A stretch of 64,000 nucleotides of DNA from Thalassospira lucentensis (GCF_032921865.1 NZ_CP136684.1:4440501-4504500); one strand, 5' to 3'. Shown: positions 28,871 to 37,703, counted from the first letter of the stretch. Made by a program: numbers and translations. Notes: generated by a model not told the origin, from the sequence alone.

Positions 28871-30594
28871 GGCACAACTCCCTTGGGCAAACGGCGTGAT
28901 GCCAGTTGAAAACAGGACATCAACGCAATAACGACCAGCACAACCAAAACCGCCACGGCCGAGGCTAGAACGGTGTCGCCACTGTCATCGAGATTGAAGA
29001 TCAAAACACCCAGCGTCTCGTTCCCGGCCGACCACAAAAGGGCCGAAACCGTCAATTCGTTAAACGCTGTCAAAAACACAAGTAACGCGCCGGCTGCCGC
29101 CGACGGTGCCGCCAATGGCAGCAGGATATCGCGCAACCGGCGGCCAAGCCCGGCACCACATGCCTGTGCGGCTTCTTCTAATGCCGGATCAAGCTGGGAA
29201 AAACTGTTCATCACCGGGCGCAGTGCAATCACCAGGAACCGCGCCAGATAGGCGACAAAAATGATCGCGAGCGTGCCATAGAGACTGACATCAATCACCG
29301 GAATGCGGATGAACAGAAGAATGCAGGCAATCGCCAAAACCACACCGGGCAAGGCATAGGGCACCTCGACCAGAAGATTGACCATATGGGTCAACCGGGT
29401 TGGCCGCCGGACAATCACATAAGCCAGCGGCAAACAGATCGCGACCAGCGTCACCGCCGCCCCAACCGACAACATGAAACTGTTATGGAACGCGCGGATG
29501 GTCGATGGCTGAACAAACAGAACTTCGTAAAACGCATCGAAACTGTAATTGGCAAGGCTCAGCTTCACCCCGAATGCCGGAACCAGTGCGGTCGCAATAA
29601 GTGCCATCAATGGGATCACCAGAATGGCCATCAAAACCGCCCAAAGCACCGCTTCAACCAATGTCCGCCGCTGGCCCAACCGGATGTCAAGCGGCCGCCC
29701 AACCATCCCCATCAGACGATAATCGCGCTTGCCCAGTAACCGGTGATGCAACGCCACACCGCAAATCGCAATCGCCCCGATCAGCATCGCCAAGACCGAT
29801 ACCTCGCCCAGAACCGACGGACCAAATCCGGCCAGTTTCTGATAAATCAGGGTCGGCAATGTCGAATAATTGGCCGGTATCCCCAGCATTGCCGGAATAC
29901 CGAAATTGCCAAGGGCCGTGACAAACGCCATCGCCGTTCCGGCAATCAAACCGGGGCTGGTCAGCGGCAGGATGATCTGCCACCACAACCGACCGCCACG
30001 CGCCCCCGCCAGACGGGCGGCTTCGATCTGTTCGCGCGGCAGCAGGCGCAAATTGGCCCGAAGGGTCAGAAACACGATCGATGCATGCTGAATCCCCAGC
30101 AACAGCGCAATCCCCTCTGCCGAATAGAACGGCTGGGGCGATCCCATCGCCGGTGCCATGCCCAGCGCATTCAAAAGAGCACTGCTCGGCCCGGTCAATT
30201 GCACCCATGCCAATGCCGTAATCTGCGGCGGGATCATCATCGGGATCATGAAACAGAAAACCAGAACCGCCTTGGCGCGGATATCTGTCAATGCGACCAG
30301 AAAGGCAAACGCCCCCCCGATCAGAAGCGAGATAATCGTGCCAAGCCCTGCGGTATAAAGACTGTTGACGGTCGCCCGCCAGGTCGTCGAACTGCCCAGC
30401 ACATCGCGGATATAATCCGCACTTGGCACACCACCGATAAACACGCCCTCAATCGCAAGGCGCACAATCGGTAAAATCGAAATCACGAACACCGGCAATA
30501 AAAGCCATGGCAGCAACCGGTCCGAAGACCGGTTGCCAACCGTCGGGCTTGCAAAGCCGGGCATGAAGCCGCGAAGGCGACTTGCAGCCTGCAT
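28858..30594 (-). CDS. ABC transporter permease, two fused membrane domains (FbpB/AfuB type)
   Basis: 578 residues with about 12 membrane segments. Two EAA-type loops are visible, one per half: EAARLAGARGGRLWWQIILP (~200) and EAAQACGAGLGRRLRDILLP (~490), showing a tandem fusion of two permease domains, as in FbpB, AfuB and PhnU/V-like systems. The ATG is in TAATG overlap with the binding-protein stop. The substrate is not decided by the permease. Confidence 0.92.
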   Translation of the reverse strand: MQAASRLRGFMPGFASPTVGNRSSDRLLPWLLLPVFVISILPIVRLAIEGVFIGGVPSADYIRDVLGSSTTWRATVNSLYTAGLGTIISLLIGGAFAFLVALTDIRAKAVLVFCFMIPMMIPPQITALAWVQLTGPSSALLNALGMAPAMGSPQPFYSAEGIALLLGIQHASIVFLTLRANLRLLPREQIEAARLAGARGGRLWWQIILPLTSPGLIAGTAMAFVTALGNFGIPAMLGIPANYSTLPTLIYQKLAGFGPSVLGEVSVLAMLIGAIAICGVALHHRLLGKRDYRLMGMVGRPLDIRLGQRRTLVEAVLWAVLMAILVIPLMALIATALVPAFGVKLSLANYSFDAFYEVLFVQPSTIRAFHNSFMLSVGAAVTLVAICLPLAYVIVRRPTRLTHMVNLLVEVPYALPGVVLAIACILLFIRIPVIDVSLYGTLAIIFVAYLARFLVIALRPVMNSFSQLDPALEEAAQACGAGLGRRLRDILLPLAAPSAAAGALLVFLTAFNELTVSALLWSAGNETLGVLIFNLDDSGDTVLASAVAVLVVLVVIALMSCFQLASRRLPKGVVPWQT

Positions 30595-31577
30595 TATTCA
30601 GCCCCGAAAATGTCCGCGAACTTTTTCTTGTTCGCTTCTGCCTGTTCGAGTGCCACTGCCGGATTGAAATCCATCAGCTTGATGTCACTGCGTGCCGGGA
30701 AACCATCCGGAAGCGCCATATCGCCGCGTGCTGGGACATAACCCATATCCAGAACCAGTTCCTGCCCCTTGCTCGACAGAACGAAATCAACAAACTTGTG
30801 CGCCGCATCGACGTTTTTGGCGTCTTTCATGATCGCAACCGGCTCGGTCACATAGGTAACACCCTCGGTCGGAAAGACGAAATCAACCGGCGAACCTTCA
30901 GCCTTGCCACGGATCGCAAGGAAGTCGACAACCACGCCATACGGCTTTTCGCCCGACGCCACAGCCTTGAACACGCCGCCATTACCGCCCTGTGCGCGTG
31001 CTTCGTTGGCGGCCAGTGCCTGGTAATAATCCCAACCCAGTTCCTTGTTTTCCGTCAGGGTCGACAGGTGAATAAGCGCTGCACCGGAATAAAGCGGGCT
31101 TGGCATCACGACCTGATTTTTCATCGCCGGATCGGAAAGGTCCTTCCAGCTTTTCGGGGCTTTTTCAACACCGGTATTATAAACGATACCGGTCGTGATC
31201 AGCTTGGTGGAATAGTAATAGCCATCCGCATCATAAAGGGCGGCTTCATAGGCCGAGGCTTCGGGCGATTTATACGCCTGCAAAAGACCTTCGCCTTTCA
31301 TGCCTTCCAGTGTCACGGTATCGGCAATCAGCAAAACATCCGGGCGCGGATCGCCAGCGGCGATCTCGGCGCGCAGCTTTGCCATCAGCTTGGTGGTGCC
31401 GTCACGCACCCATTCGACTTCAACATCCGGATAGGCGGCCTTGAAGGCATCGACGGTGGTCTGGGCATCCTGATTTGGCTGGCTGGTATAAAGAACCAGT
31501 TTCTCGGCAGACTGACCAACAACCGGCAGCATCATCGCCGCAGTTACCACGGCAGCAAGAAGAACGTTACGCATCAT
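30594..31577 (-). CDS. Periplasmic binding protein of the phosphatase-linked importer (AfuA/FbpA type)
   Basis: About 327 residues. A signal peptide (NVLLAAVVTAAMMLPVVGQSA, cleaved near 25) precedes KLVLYTSQPNQDAQTTVDAF, the start typical of type II binding proteins of the FbpA/AfuA/phosphonate group. It lacks the paired tyrosines of classical ferric-binding proteins near the C-terminus, as far as can be seen. Three clustered ATGs exist; the one at 31577 fits AAGGG 6 bases upstream best (the first is 31583). It opens the operon opposite a DeoR-type regulator with shared operators. Confidence 0.85.
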   Translation of the reverse strand: MMRNVLLAAVVTAAMMLPVVGQSAEKLVLYTSQPNQDAQTTVDAFKAAYPDVEVEWVRDGTTKLMAKLRAEIAAGDPRPDVLLIADTVTLEGMKGEGLLQAYKSPEASAYEAALYDADGYYYSTKLITTGIVYNTGVEKAPKSWKDLSDPAMKNQVVMPSPLYSGAALIHLSTLTENKELGWDYYQALAANEARAQGGNGGVFKAVASGEKPYGVVVDFLAIRGKAEGSPVDFVFPTEGVTYVTEPVAIMKDAKNVDAAHKFVDFVLSSKGQELVLDMGYVPARGDMALPDGFPARSDIKLMDFNPAVALEQAEANKKKFADIFGAE

Positions 31578-31626
31578 CCACATCCCTTGATTGCGTGGGG
31601 CGTACCGTTTGCGGCCACCCCGAAGG

Positions 31627-31638
31627 TTTCGTTCGAAA
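31627..31638. promoter_or_regulatory. DeoR-family operator copy 1 (importer side)
   Basis: TTTCGTTCGAAA, the exact reverse complement of the copy at 31777-31788. It lies about 45 bases before the binding-protein start. Confidence 0.75.
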
Positions 31639-31775
31639 ACAATCCGACGGGGACGCTATATGGATTTCGATTTCAGTTGTGTGACAAAGCAAAGAATTAA
31701 ATGTTTCAACAAGTCTACCGGGCTTTTCAGGCATAGATAACCCTGTTTATACTTCCTGATATCGCGAAACACATA

Positions 31776-31789
31776 CTTTCGAACGAAAG
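31776..31789. promoter_or_regulatory. DeoR-family operator copy 2 (regulator side)
   Basis: CTTTCGAACGAAAG: TTTCG and CGAAA half-sites around AA, 17 bases before the regulator ATG. Copy 1 sits 150 bases away in opposite orientation, an arrangement suited to repression of both promoters or looping. Confidence 0.75.
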
Positions 31790-31806
31790 AATATCAAAGG
31801 AAACCA

Positions 31807-32580
31807 ATGTCTGATCCAGTGCCTCTTGACCGCCGTCGCGACCGGATTGTCGCCCTTGTCAAATCCTGCGGCTTCATGGCGGTCGAGGAACTGGCACGCC
31901 GCTTTAACGTCTCGGTCCAGACAATCCGGACCGATCTGCGCGATTTGCAGGAACAGGGCCGGATTTTCCGCCGTCACGGGCTTGCTGGGCCAGCCCCCGA
32001 TCCGGATAACTCGGCCTATGAAAAGCGTGAAGTCTGGAACCGCAGCGGCAAACGCGCCCTTGCCACAAAAATCGCCGACATCATCCCCGAGGGATGCACA
32101 ATCGCCATTGGCACCGGCACCACCGCCGAACTGGCGGCCCAAAGCCTGGCTTCACACCGCAATCTTACGGTGCTGACCAATAATATCCATGTCGTGCTGA
32201 CATTGCAGAACGCACCCAACGTCACGCTGCGCTTGGCAGGCGGAACCATTCGCACCCGCGATCTTGATATTATCGGGGCCGACAGCGCGGAATTTTTTGG
32301 CTCCTACCGCGCAGATTTCGGGATTGTCAGTGTCGGGGGGATGTCGGAAACCGGCGACCTTATGGACTTCAACATGGACGAAGTCCGCGCGCGGCGCGCC
32401 CTTGTCGCCTGCTGCGATCACCCGATCCTTCTGGTCGATGAAAAAAAAGTCGGTCGCAAGGCCCTTTGCCGGGATGGCCATGCATCAGATTTCAAAACCG
32501 TGCTGCTCAACACCGCCCCGGGCGATATCCTGCAGCAGCAACTGGTTCGAGGTCGATCACAGGTGATCGTCGCGAACTAG
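31807..32580 (+). CDS. DeoR/GlpR-family transcriptional regulator
   Basis: 257 residues. The DeoR HTH occupies residues ~8-62 (RRRDRIVALVKSCGFMAVEEL, RRFNVSVQTIRTDLRDL). The DeoR C-terminal sensor has AIGTGTTAELAAQSL, LTNNIHVV, LRLAGGTIRTRDLDIIG and LVDEKKVGRKAL, the usual sugar-phosphate-binding pattern. AAAGGA precedes the ATG. Divergence from the importer operon and matching operators on both sides make it the likely local repressor. DeoR proteins usually respond to phosphorylated sugars, which agrees with the two phosphatases of the operon. Confidence 0.88.
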   Translation: MSDPVPLDRRRDRIVALVKSCGFMAVEELARRFNVSVQTIRTDLRDLQEQGRIFRRHGLAGPAPDPDNSAYEKREVWNRSGKRALATKIADIIPEGCTIAIGTGTTAELAAQSLASHRNLTVLTNNIHVVLTLQNAPNVTLRLAGGTIRTRDLDIIGADSAEFFGSYRADFGIVSVGGMSETGDLMDFNMDEVRARRALVACCDHPILLVDEKKVGRKALCRDGHASDFKTVLLNTAPGDILQQQLVRGRSQVIVAN

Positions 32581-32582
32581 GG

Positions 32583-33377
32583 TTACGCTGCGCCCAAACA
32601 CCCCGTCGCCGACAGTGTCGGCTCTTCGCAGACATTCAGATCGCGGCAAACATGCAGGGTATGGTTCGGTGCCACCGCGATCCAGCTATCACTTTCGGTA
32701 TCAAGCGGCTCGGACACGACAATCACATGATCCCCGCGCTTGCGCCAGTAAAGCGATGGCGGCTTGTCATCGCTAGCATGACGGATGGCACAAACGCTTT
32801 CGCCATTTGACAGGCATGCGGTAAAGCGGAAGGGGGCGGTTGCCCCGCGGTCTTTCATTTCACGTTCGACAACCTCAATGGTTTTGCGGATCGCGCGATG
32901 CGGATCAGTGCGCAAACCGAATGTCAGCATCAGACAGAAAATCAGCTCGCTATCGGTCGTGCCATGGCGGGTTGCGTAAAATTCGTCATCAATCATCGCT
33001 TCGAGCACACGCCGCACCAGCGGATAATCGCCGATCTGGCCGTTATGCATGAAAAGGTAATTTTCATGCGCAAACGGGTGGCAGTTCGTGCGGCTGGTTT
33101 CAGTTCCCGTCGATGCCCGGACATGGGCGAAAAACATGCCCGATCGGATATGATGCGCAAGCGACCGAAGGTTCGGATCGTTCCAGGCTGGCAGGATTTC
33201 ACGATAAAGGCCGGGTGTTTTGCGTTCGTCATACCAGCCGATGCCAAACCCATCGCCATTGGTCGGCGTCTTGGCCTGTTCGGCATGCAGGCTTTGCTCA
33301 ACAAGGGAATGGCGTGGCTCGAACACCAGTTTTTCAAGATAAACCGGATCTCCGATATAGCTTAGCCAGCGGCACAT
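32583..33377 (-). CDS. Class II glutamine amidotransferase (YafJ-like)
   Basis: 264 residues starting MCRWLSYIGDP with Cys2 as N-terminal nucleophile, then NGDGFGIGWY, FFAHVRASTG, NCHPFAHENYLFMHNGQIG: a stand-alone glutaminase domain of the GATase_6/YafJ family. It lacks any attached synthase domain. The family includes gamma-glutamyl-hercynylcysteine sulfoxide hydrolases (EgtC), but that role cannot be assigned here since no ergothioneine genes are near. It converges on the DeoR gene with 2 bases between. Confidence 0.8.
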   Translation of the reverse strand: MCRWLSYIGDPVYLEKLVFEPRHSLVEQSLHAEQAKTPTNGDGFGIGWYDERKTPGLYREILPAWNDPNLRSLAHHIRSGMFFAHVRASTGTETSRTNCHPFAHENYLFMHNGQIGDYPLVRRVLEAMIDDEFYATRHGTTDSELIFCLMLTFGLRTDPHRAIRKTIEVVEREMKDRGATAPFRFTACLSNGESVCAIRHASDDKPPSLYWRKRGDHVIVVSEPLDTESDSWIAVAPNHTLHVCRDLNVCEEPTLSATGCLGAA

Positions 33378-33597
33378 ATGACTTCCCTTGGTTGACGTTA
33401 CGGCATGAAGCAGCGCGACGCGTTATCTATGCCGGGGAACTACATTACGGTCAATGTGATATTTACGGTTTTGGTCGATCTTCCTGACACCCTGCACAAT
33501 CTTCCGGATACAGTTGGGGATGGATGATAAAAAGAACAATAAAGCACTTGCCAACCGGGGGGATTATCCGTATTTTCCGCGCCACAAAATGAATCGT

Positions 33598-33673
33598 GCT
33601 GATGTAGCTCAGCTGGTAGAGCGGCGCATTCGTAATGCGTAGGTCGTAGGTTCAAATCCTATCATCAGCACCA
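33598..33673 (+). tRNA. tRNA-Thr (anticodon CGT)
   Basis: A complete 76-base cloverleaf: acceptor GCTGATG/CATCAGC, D-stem GCTC/GAGC, anticodon stem GCGCA/TGCGT around TTCGTAA (anticodon CGT, reading ACG), T-arm GTAGG-TTCAAAT-CCTAT, and encoded CCA. Confidence 0.97.
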
Positions 33674-33678
33674 CTATA

Positions 33679-33713
33679 ACCCCGTCGGGCGAATAGCCCT
33701 GCGGGGTTTTTTG
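33679..33713 (+). terminator. Terminator of tRNA-Thr
   Basis: ACCCCG (33679-33684) pairs with CGGGGT (33702-33707) with an inner GGGC/GCCC helix, followed by TTTTTT. It separates the tRNA from the R-body locus. Confidence 0.85.
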
Positions 33714-33746
33714 TTGTCTTTCCCTGCACGCGATTTGACGTTTTTT

Positions 33747-33771
33747 GTCACAACCTCCGGTGCTCCCCGTC
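33747..33771 (+). promoter_or_regulatory. ECF-type promoter, R-body regulon site 1
   Basis: GTCACAA (33747-33753), 14 bases, CGTC (33768-33771), 99 bases before the ATG at 33871. Same two-box sequence as five other sites in the locus. Confidence 0.8.
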
Positions 33772-33870
33772 CTTCTGGCATGTGAACCGTCGCAATCCTT
33801 GTGAAATCCGGTTCGGCGCAGGCATGCACCTTCCGCAGCGTTTCGCAAGTGCAACCAGGGGATTGTCAGC

Positions 33871-35673
33871 ATGACCGACAAAGACCACCAGCCCAACAGC
33901 ACTGTAAATGGCACCGCCAGCACCGATAACGGCAATAGTAATCCCCCCAAAAGCCCCTCCGTCGATAACTGGCCATGGGCGCATGTACTGGGTTTCGACA
34001 CGGCAAAGGAATGGGGGCTTGATGCCGTTATTCCCCGCCCGTCTCCGGCATCTCCAAACCCTGATCCGTCCAACACTGCGGCTGGCGGCGACAATCCCGG
34101 TCCGCTTGACGGGCTGTCAGGCCATACGCCATTGGCGGGGCAGAACCTGATTGAGTACGCCATGCAGAAAATTGAACAGGCCTTGGGGCAGCCGATGCAG
34201 GCGGTTCCGCCTCTCTCATCCTATGGCTATGACGAATATGGCAACCTGACCACGACTGCGGGGTCGGCTTCACCGGTACCGGCATCTGCGCCTACGACGC
34301 CCCCCGCGACAGAAAACACGGCACCGAACACATCAACTGCCATACCAACGGACGAAGCTCCAACGGACACAGATGGCAGCATCAATGATCTGGCGAATGA
34401 AGAATTACCACGTGGTTTTGTGGCCCCCGGAGATACGACTGTCTCACCTGCCTCCCCGACCCGCGGGATGTCCAGCACCTCCGGCCCGCAATCCTATCGC
34501 GTCGATCTGATCCGCGAAGACGGCCGCACAACGCGGCTTGAAGGCATTGTAACTTATGGCGATCTGTATCGTCCGCTTTTGCCCGAACTTTCCGGCAATA
34601 CACAGAATGCCGACATATCCGACTGGTCGATCACGCTTGATCAATTACCCAATCCCGGCCCCAGCGGCAGCGACACGGATGCCATTGTCACAGCCCGGCT
34701 TGATGCCGCCGAAATTCCGGCCGACATCCGGCAATGGTCTTTGTCGGTCGGGCCACAAAATATCAATACTGCGCGGCTGGCAATCGATATCCCCGCCACC
34801 CTGCCGTCACTGACGCGTGCCAGCATCATTGGCGGATTACCATCCAGCGAATGGCACATGGTCGCTGCAACACTTGCCGCGGGCGCTGAAAGCACGGACA
34901 CCGGCACCCCGATCCAGGAAAGTACCGAACCCGTCGCCCCGGCAAGCCTTGGCATGGATCAGCAGCTTGGCAGCCCCGACAGCACGCAGGAACCCTACAT
35001 CGCCACCCTGCGCATCACATCAGCGATCACCAGCACCCCGGCGTCGATCCCGGTCCAACTGCAATATACCGGCACCCTGCCAAGCCCGATCCTGCAGGGC
35101 GATGTGCCCCTCACGACGGAAAGCAGCCTGTCACTTCGCATGCAGGTCATCGCACCAACCGATGGCAAATCGGGTGCAACCCTTGTTGCACTGATCCTGC
35201 GCGGGGCTGCGTCGGGCTTCTCAGTCACGGCACAGTTGCGCGGTGATCAGAAAATCTCGACCCCGACCGCGATGCTCGGTTGCGTTGATCCGGGGCAGGA
35301 TACCGAATGCCGTGCCGAAAGCATGATCGCCAATGCGACCTCCAGCCTGCAAACCAGCCTGATCAGTATCACCGATGCCCCCGATGATGACGGGCTCGCC
35401 GCCTATGGCTTCGTCCTGCCCGCCCCGTCGGGTGACGACGACACCGACAACACCGTCCAGGCAGCAAAATCCGCCAAAGCGGATGATCCGGCGCCGACAC
35501 CCCCGGCCAAAACGCCCCCGGCAAAAGGCAAGAGCAAGGCCGTGACTCCAGACACCACCACCGCCACAGACGACACAGACGGTGCCAAGAATGCTGACGA
35601 TGCCGGAGGGACCGATGACACCAGCGGCACCACCGACAACAACACTGGAAAACCGGACAAGGGAGCCTCCTGA
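33871..35673 (+). CDS. Large hypothetical protein of the R-body locus
   Basis: 600 residues with no recognised domain. Residues 1-210 are Pro/Ser/Thr/Asn-rich low complexity with short amphipathic islands (WPWAHVLGFDTAKEWGL; NLIEYAMQKIEQALG). The middle 215-520 is regular and strand-rich (YRVDLIREDGRTTRLEGIV and similar), suggesting a beta-sandwich fold. The last 80 residues are acidic, Lys/Ala/Pro/Asp/Thr low complexity. No signal peptide, so cytoplasmic. AGGGGA precedes the ATG, and an R-body-type ECF promoter lies upstream. TGATG overlap with the next gene shows coupling. It may be a regulator, scaffold or end-cap of R-bodies; function unknown. Confidence 0.7.
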   Translation: MTDKDHQPNSTVNGTASTDNGNSNPPKSPSVDNWPWAHVLGFDTAKEWGLDAVIPRPSPASPNPDPSNTAAGGDNPGPLDGLSGHTPLAGQNLIEYAMQKIEQALGQPMQAVPPLSSYGYDEYGNLTTTAGSASPVPASAPTTPPATENTAPNTSTAIPTDEAPTDTDGSINDLANEELPRGFVAPGDTTVSPASPTRGMSSTSGPQSYRVDLIREDGRTTRLEGIVTYGDLYRPLLPELSGNTQNADISDWSITLDQLPNPGPSGSDTDAIVTARLDAAEIPADIRQWSLSVGPQNINTARLAIDIPATLPSLTRASIIGGLPSSEWHMVAATLAAGAESTDTGTPIQESTEPVAPASLGMDQQLGSPDSTQEPYIATLRITSAITSTPASIPVQLQYTGTLPSPILQGDVPLTTESSLSLRMQVIAPTDGKSGATLVALILRGAASGFSVTAQLRGDQKISTPTAMLGCVDPGQDTECRAESMIANATSSLQTSLISITDAPDDDGLAAYGFVLPAPSGDDDTDNTVQAAKSAKADDPAPTPPAKTPPAKGKSKAVTPDTTTATDDTDGAKNADDAGGTDDTSGTTDNNTGKPDKGAS

Positions 35674-36239
35674 TGACAAGCGGCCCGAACTTTCCCGGCG
35701 TCGAAACGGCAAGCAGCAAAAAGGATGCGGTGAAAAAGGCCTTCAATCAGGAATATCAGGCTACCATGAAGGCAATGGCAAATGCCGCTGATCGCGCCCG
35801 CGCCCAAATTCTTGATCAAAAGCTTGCCGCGGCCAGCCATTCCAGGTCAACACAGGATGCCAAGGCTGCAGTCGCGCAATCCCCATCATCCGGTCAAAGC
35901 CCCGCCAAATCAGGCGGCGCAACAGGCAGCACGCCCCCGTCCGATCCCGGCGCGATGGTTATGATCGAAATCGCCAATGAACTGCGTCGAATCATCGTCG
36001 CGGAAATCGACATGCGCATGAACCATCTCGCCAGACAGGTCGAAGAGGCAATTGCAAGCTCGCTTTCCGCCACGCCAGAGGATGCGACATCGTCGCCGGT
36101 CAAAACCGATGATCAGGTCCCGACCGACACCGCCGCAGACACCTCGGCGAAGCCTGATACCTCAGCCACACCCCTGGCTCAAACGGAACCAGCATTGCCC
36201 GAAAGCTCCCCGGATCCCCAACCACCGGAAAAGGAATGA
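35673..36239 (+). CDS. Small hypothetical protein coupled to the 600-residue R-body-locus protein
   Basis: 188 residues. Two likely amphipathic helices, about 15-60 (VKKAFNQEYQATMKAMANAA) and 100-135 (IEIANELRRIIVAEIDMRMN), are separated by Ser/Gly/Pro-rich linkers and followed by an acidic Pro/Thr tail. Composition and linker style match the upstream protein, so the two probably act together. Its ATG shares a base with the upstream stop. No domain recognised. Confidence 0.65.
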   Translation: MTSGPNFPGVETASSKKDAVKKAFNQEYQATMKAMANAADRARAQILDQKLAAASHSRSTQDAKAAVAQSPSSGQSPAKSGGATGSTPPSDPGAMVMIEIANELRRIIVAEIDMRMNHLARQVEEAIASSLSATPEDATSSPVKTDDQVPTDTAADTSAKPDTSATPLAQTEPALPESSPDPQPPEKE

Positions 36240-36413
36240 TTCGGCATTTTGCCAAAAGTTGCAAAACACCTCTCCGACACGCCACCAGAAGAAGGGGCAC
36301 ACTACCCCAACGGGAATGCAGATAAAGCGGATAAAAAACAATAACTTGAAATAAAAGTGATGCAATTTTTCATCTCGAGAATACAACAACTTTAGATTGC
36401 ATTTTTCTTTTTA

Positions 36414-36438
36414 TTCACAATTCAAACTGCACACCGTC
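36414..36438 (+). promoter_or_regulatory. ECF-type promoter, R-body regulon site 2 (sigma gene autoregulation)
   Basis: TTCACAA (36414-36420), 14 bases, CGTC (36435-36438), 61 bases before the GTG start of the sigma gene. One mismatch to the other sites, in the first base only. Confidence 0.7.
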
Positions 36439-36499
36439 ATAATAGTCGCGAGAGACCTAAACAGCCTTTGGTTGTAATCTTTCTGAGGAGGGGTCCGAA

Positions 36500-37648
36500 G
36501 TGCAGTACGAAAAAAATAGCGAACCGGGACGATCGGAATTATCGGAGAACGAAATCACGTTCGCCAAATCACTAGATGATGCCTTGGAAAGGGCATTAGG
36601 GACAGGAGACAATGTAACATCCATCTGGTCGCATCTCAAAGACGAGCAACGCGCCAGACTGGCTGCGGACTACCTGGCCGCCCTTGATAACAATTCACGT
36701 AAAAGTTGTAATTTCGAGAATACGACCCAACCAGATCCTACCCCGCAGGAACCGCAGGCCGCCACAGAGCCCCCCGCCATTCCCCGCGGATATCCGGCAA
36801 ACTTCAATCCTTTGGCCGGCTTACCAGGGCTGGAGCCATCATCCAACGGACCGAGCCCGACCGATATCATTGCAGGCAGTCTCGGCAACTTTGGCGGCAT
36901 GCCCGGCATGAACGGATTTGCCGGATTAAACGGTCTGGCTGCCCCCGGAAACCCGATGAACCAGATGCAGCGATCCTTGCAGGATGCAATGTCGCTACTG
37001 GGCGATCTCGGTTTCGAACAACCCGCCCCCTGCCAACCACTTGGCACACCGCAATCTTCCCCCGCCCATGCAAGATCATGGCAACCCGATCCATTCGAAA
37101 ACGCAGACGCCTCCGGCATGGAACCGGCTGCCCCAAATTTCTGGCCGCTCTGGATGGATCAACAGGACAGCCTTCTGAAACAATGCCTGAAACTGATGTC
37201 GGGCAATATGGACGACGCGCAGGATGCATTGTCGGAAGCCATGCTCAAGGCATCGGTCAAGTTCGAAGATTCCATGGACGAAATCCGCAATCACCGCGCC
37301 TGGCTTTCCCGGATCGTACATAATGCCTGCATCGATCTGCACCGCCAGAACCGACGCAAGGCGGAATACAAGGAAGAAAACCACGGCACCGCGGATGCCG
37401 CCCTCCCGCCGATTTCCGGTCGCAACGAACCCAGCCCCGAGGAATCCTTCCTCGCGACCGAAATGTTCGACCACCTTGAACGCGCCTTGCGCGCCCTTCC
37501 CGAAAAATTGCGCAAGCCACTTCTGATGCGATGTGTCGAAGACCGCAGCTATGACGATATCGCGGACAATCTCGGACTAAGCAACTGCGCCGTTCGTAAA
37601 CGCGTCCAGCTTGCCCGCGATCATCTGCGCGGTGCCGGTATTCAGTAA
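36500..37648 (+). CDS. ECF-type sigma factor with long N-terminal extension
   Basis: 382 residues beginning at GTG with AGGAGGGG 6 bases upstream. Residues ~1-212 are not sigma-like: an initial charged helix region, then Pro/Asn/Gly-rich linker (FNPLAGLPGLEP, MPGMNGFAGLNGLAAPG). Sigma region 2 lies at ~218-288 (DDAQDALSEAMLKAS, RAWLSRIVHNACIDLHRQNRR) and region 4 at ~325-378 (LPEKLRKPLLMRCVEDRSYD, IADNLGLSNCAVRKRVQLAR). Ordinary ECF factors are ~170-200 residues, so the extension doubles the length. No anti-sigma gene is adjacent; the extension could take its role. It lies between the hypothetical pair and the rebB array and has an ECF-like promoter of its own, so it is the likely master regulator. 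Confidence 0.85.
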   Translation: MQYEKNSEPGRSELSENEITFAKSLDDALERALGTGDNVTSIWSHLKDEQRARLAADYLAALDNNSRKSCNFENTTQPDPTPQEPQAATEPPAIPRGYPANFNPLAGLPGLEPSSNGPSPTDIIAGSLGNFGGMPGMNGFAGLNGLAAPGNPMNQMQRSLQDAMSLLGDLGFEQPAPCQPLGTPQSSPAHARSWQPDPFENADASGMEPAAPNFWPLWMDQQDSLLKQCLKLMSGNMDDAQDALSEAMLKASVKFEDSMDEIRNHRAWLSRIVHNACIDLHRQNRRKAEYKEENHGTADAALPPISGRNEPSPEESFLATEMFDHLERALRALPEKLRKPLLMRCVEDRSYDDIADNLGLSNCAVRKRVQLARDHLRGAGIQ

Positions 37649-37668
37649 CCGCACCCTGATCCGCAACC

Positions 37669-37703
37669 CGGGCAGAAGGGCAAATGCCGTTCTGCCCGTT
37701 TTA
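37669..37703 (+). terminator. Terminator of the sigma gene
   Basis: CGGGCAGAA (37669-37677) pairs with TTCTGCCCG (37690-37698), extended by GGCA/TGCC, followed by TTTT. A second stem, GGCCTGA/TCAGGCC, follows at 37709-37727. Confidence 0.8.

Noticed and set aside
33598-33673. tRNA-Thr as attachment site of an R-body island
   Set aside because: No integrase gene and no repeat of the tRNA 3' end was seen near the right border (~41.3 kb), and base composition does not change sharply.
34000-35670. Secreted or surface adhesin reading of the 600-residue R-body-locus protein
   Set aside because: It has Pro/Ser/Thr-rich parts and beta-rich segments, but no signal peptide, membrane segment or sorting motif.
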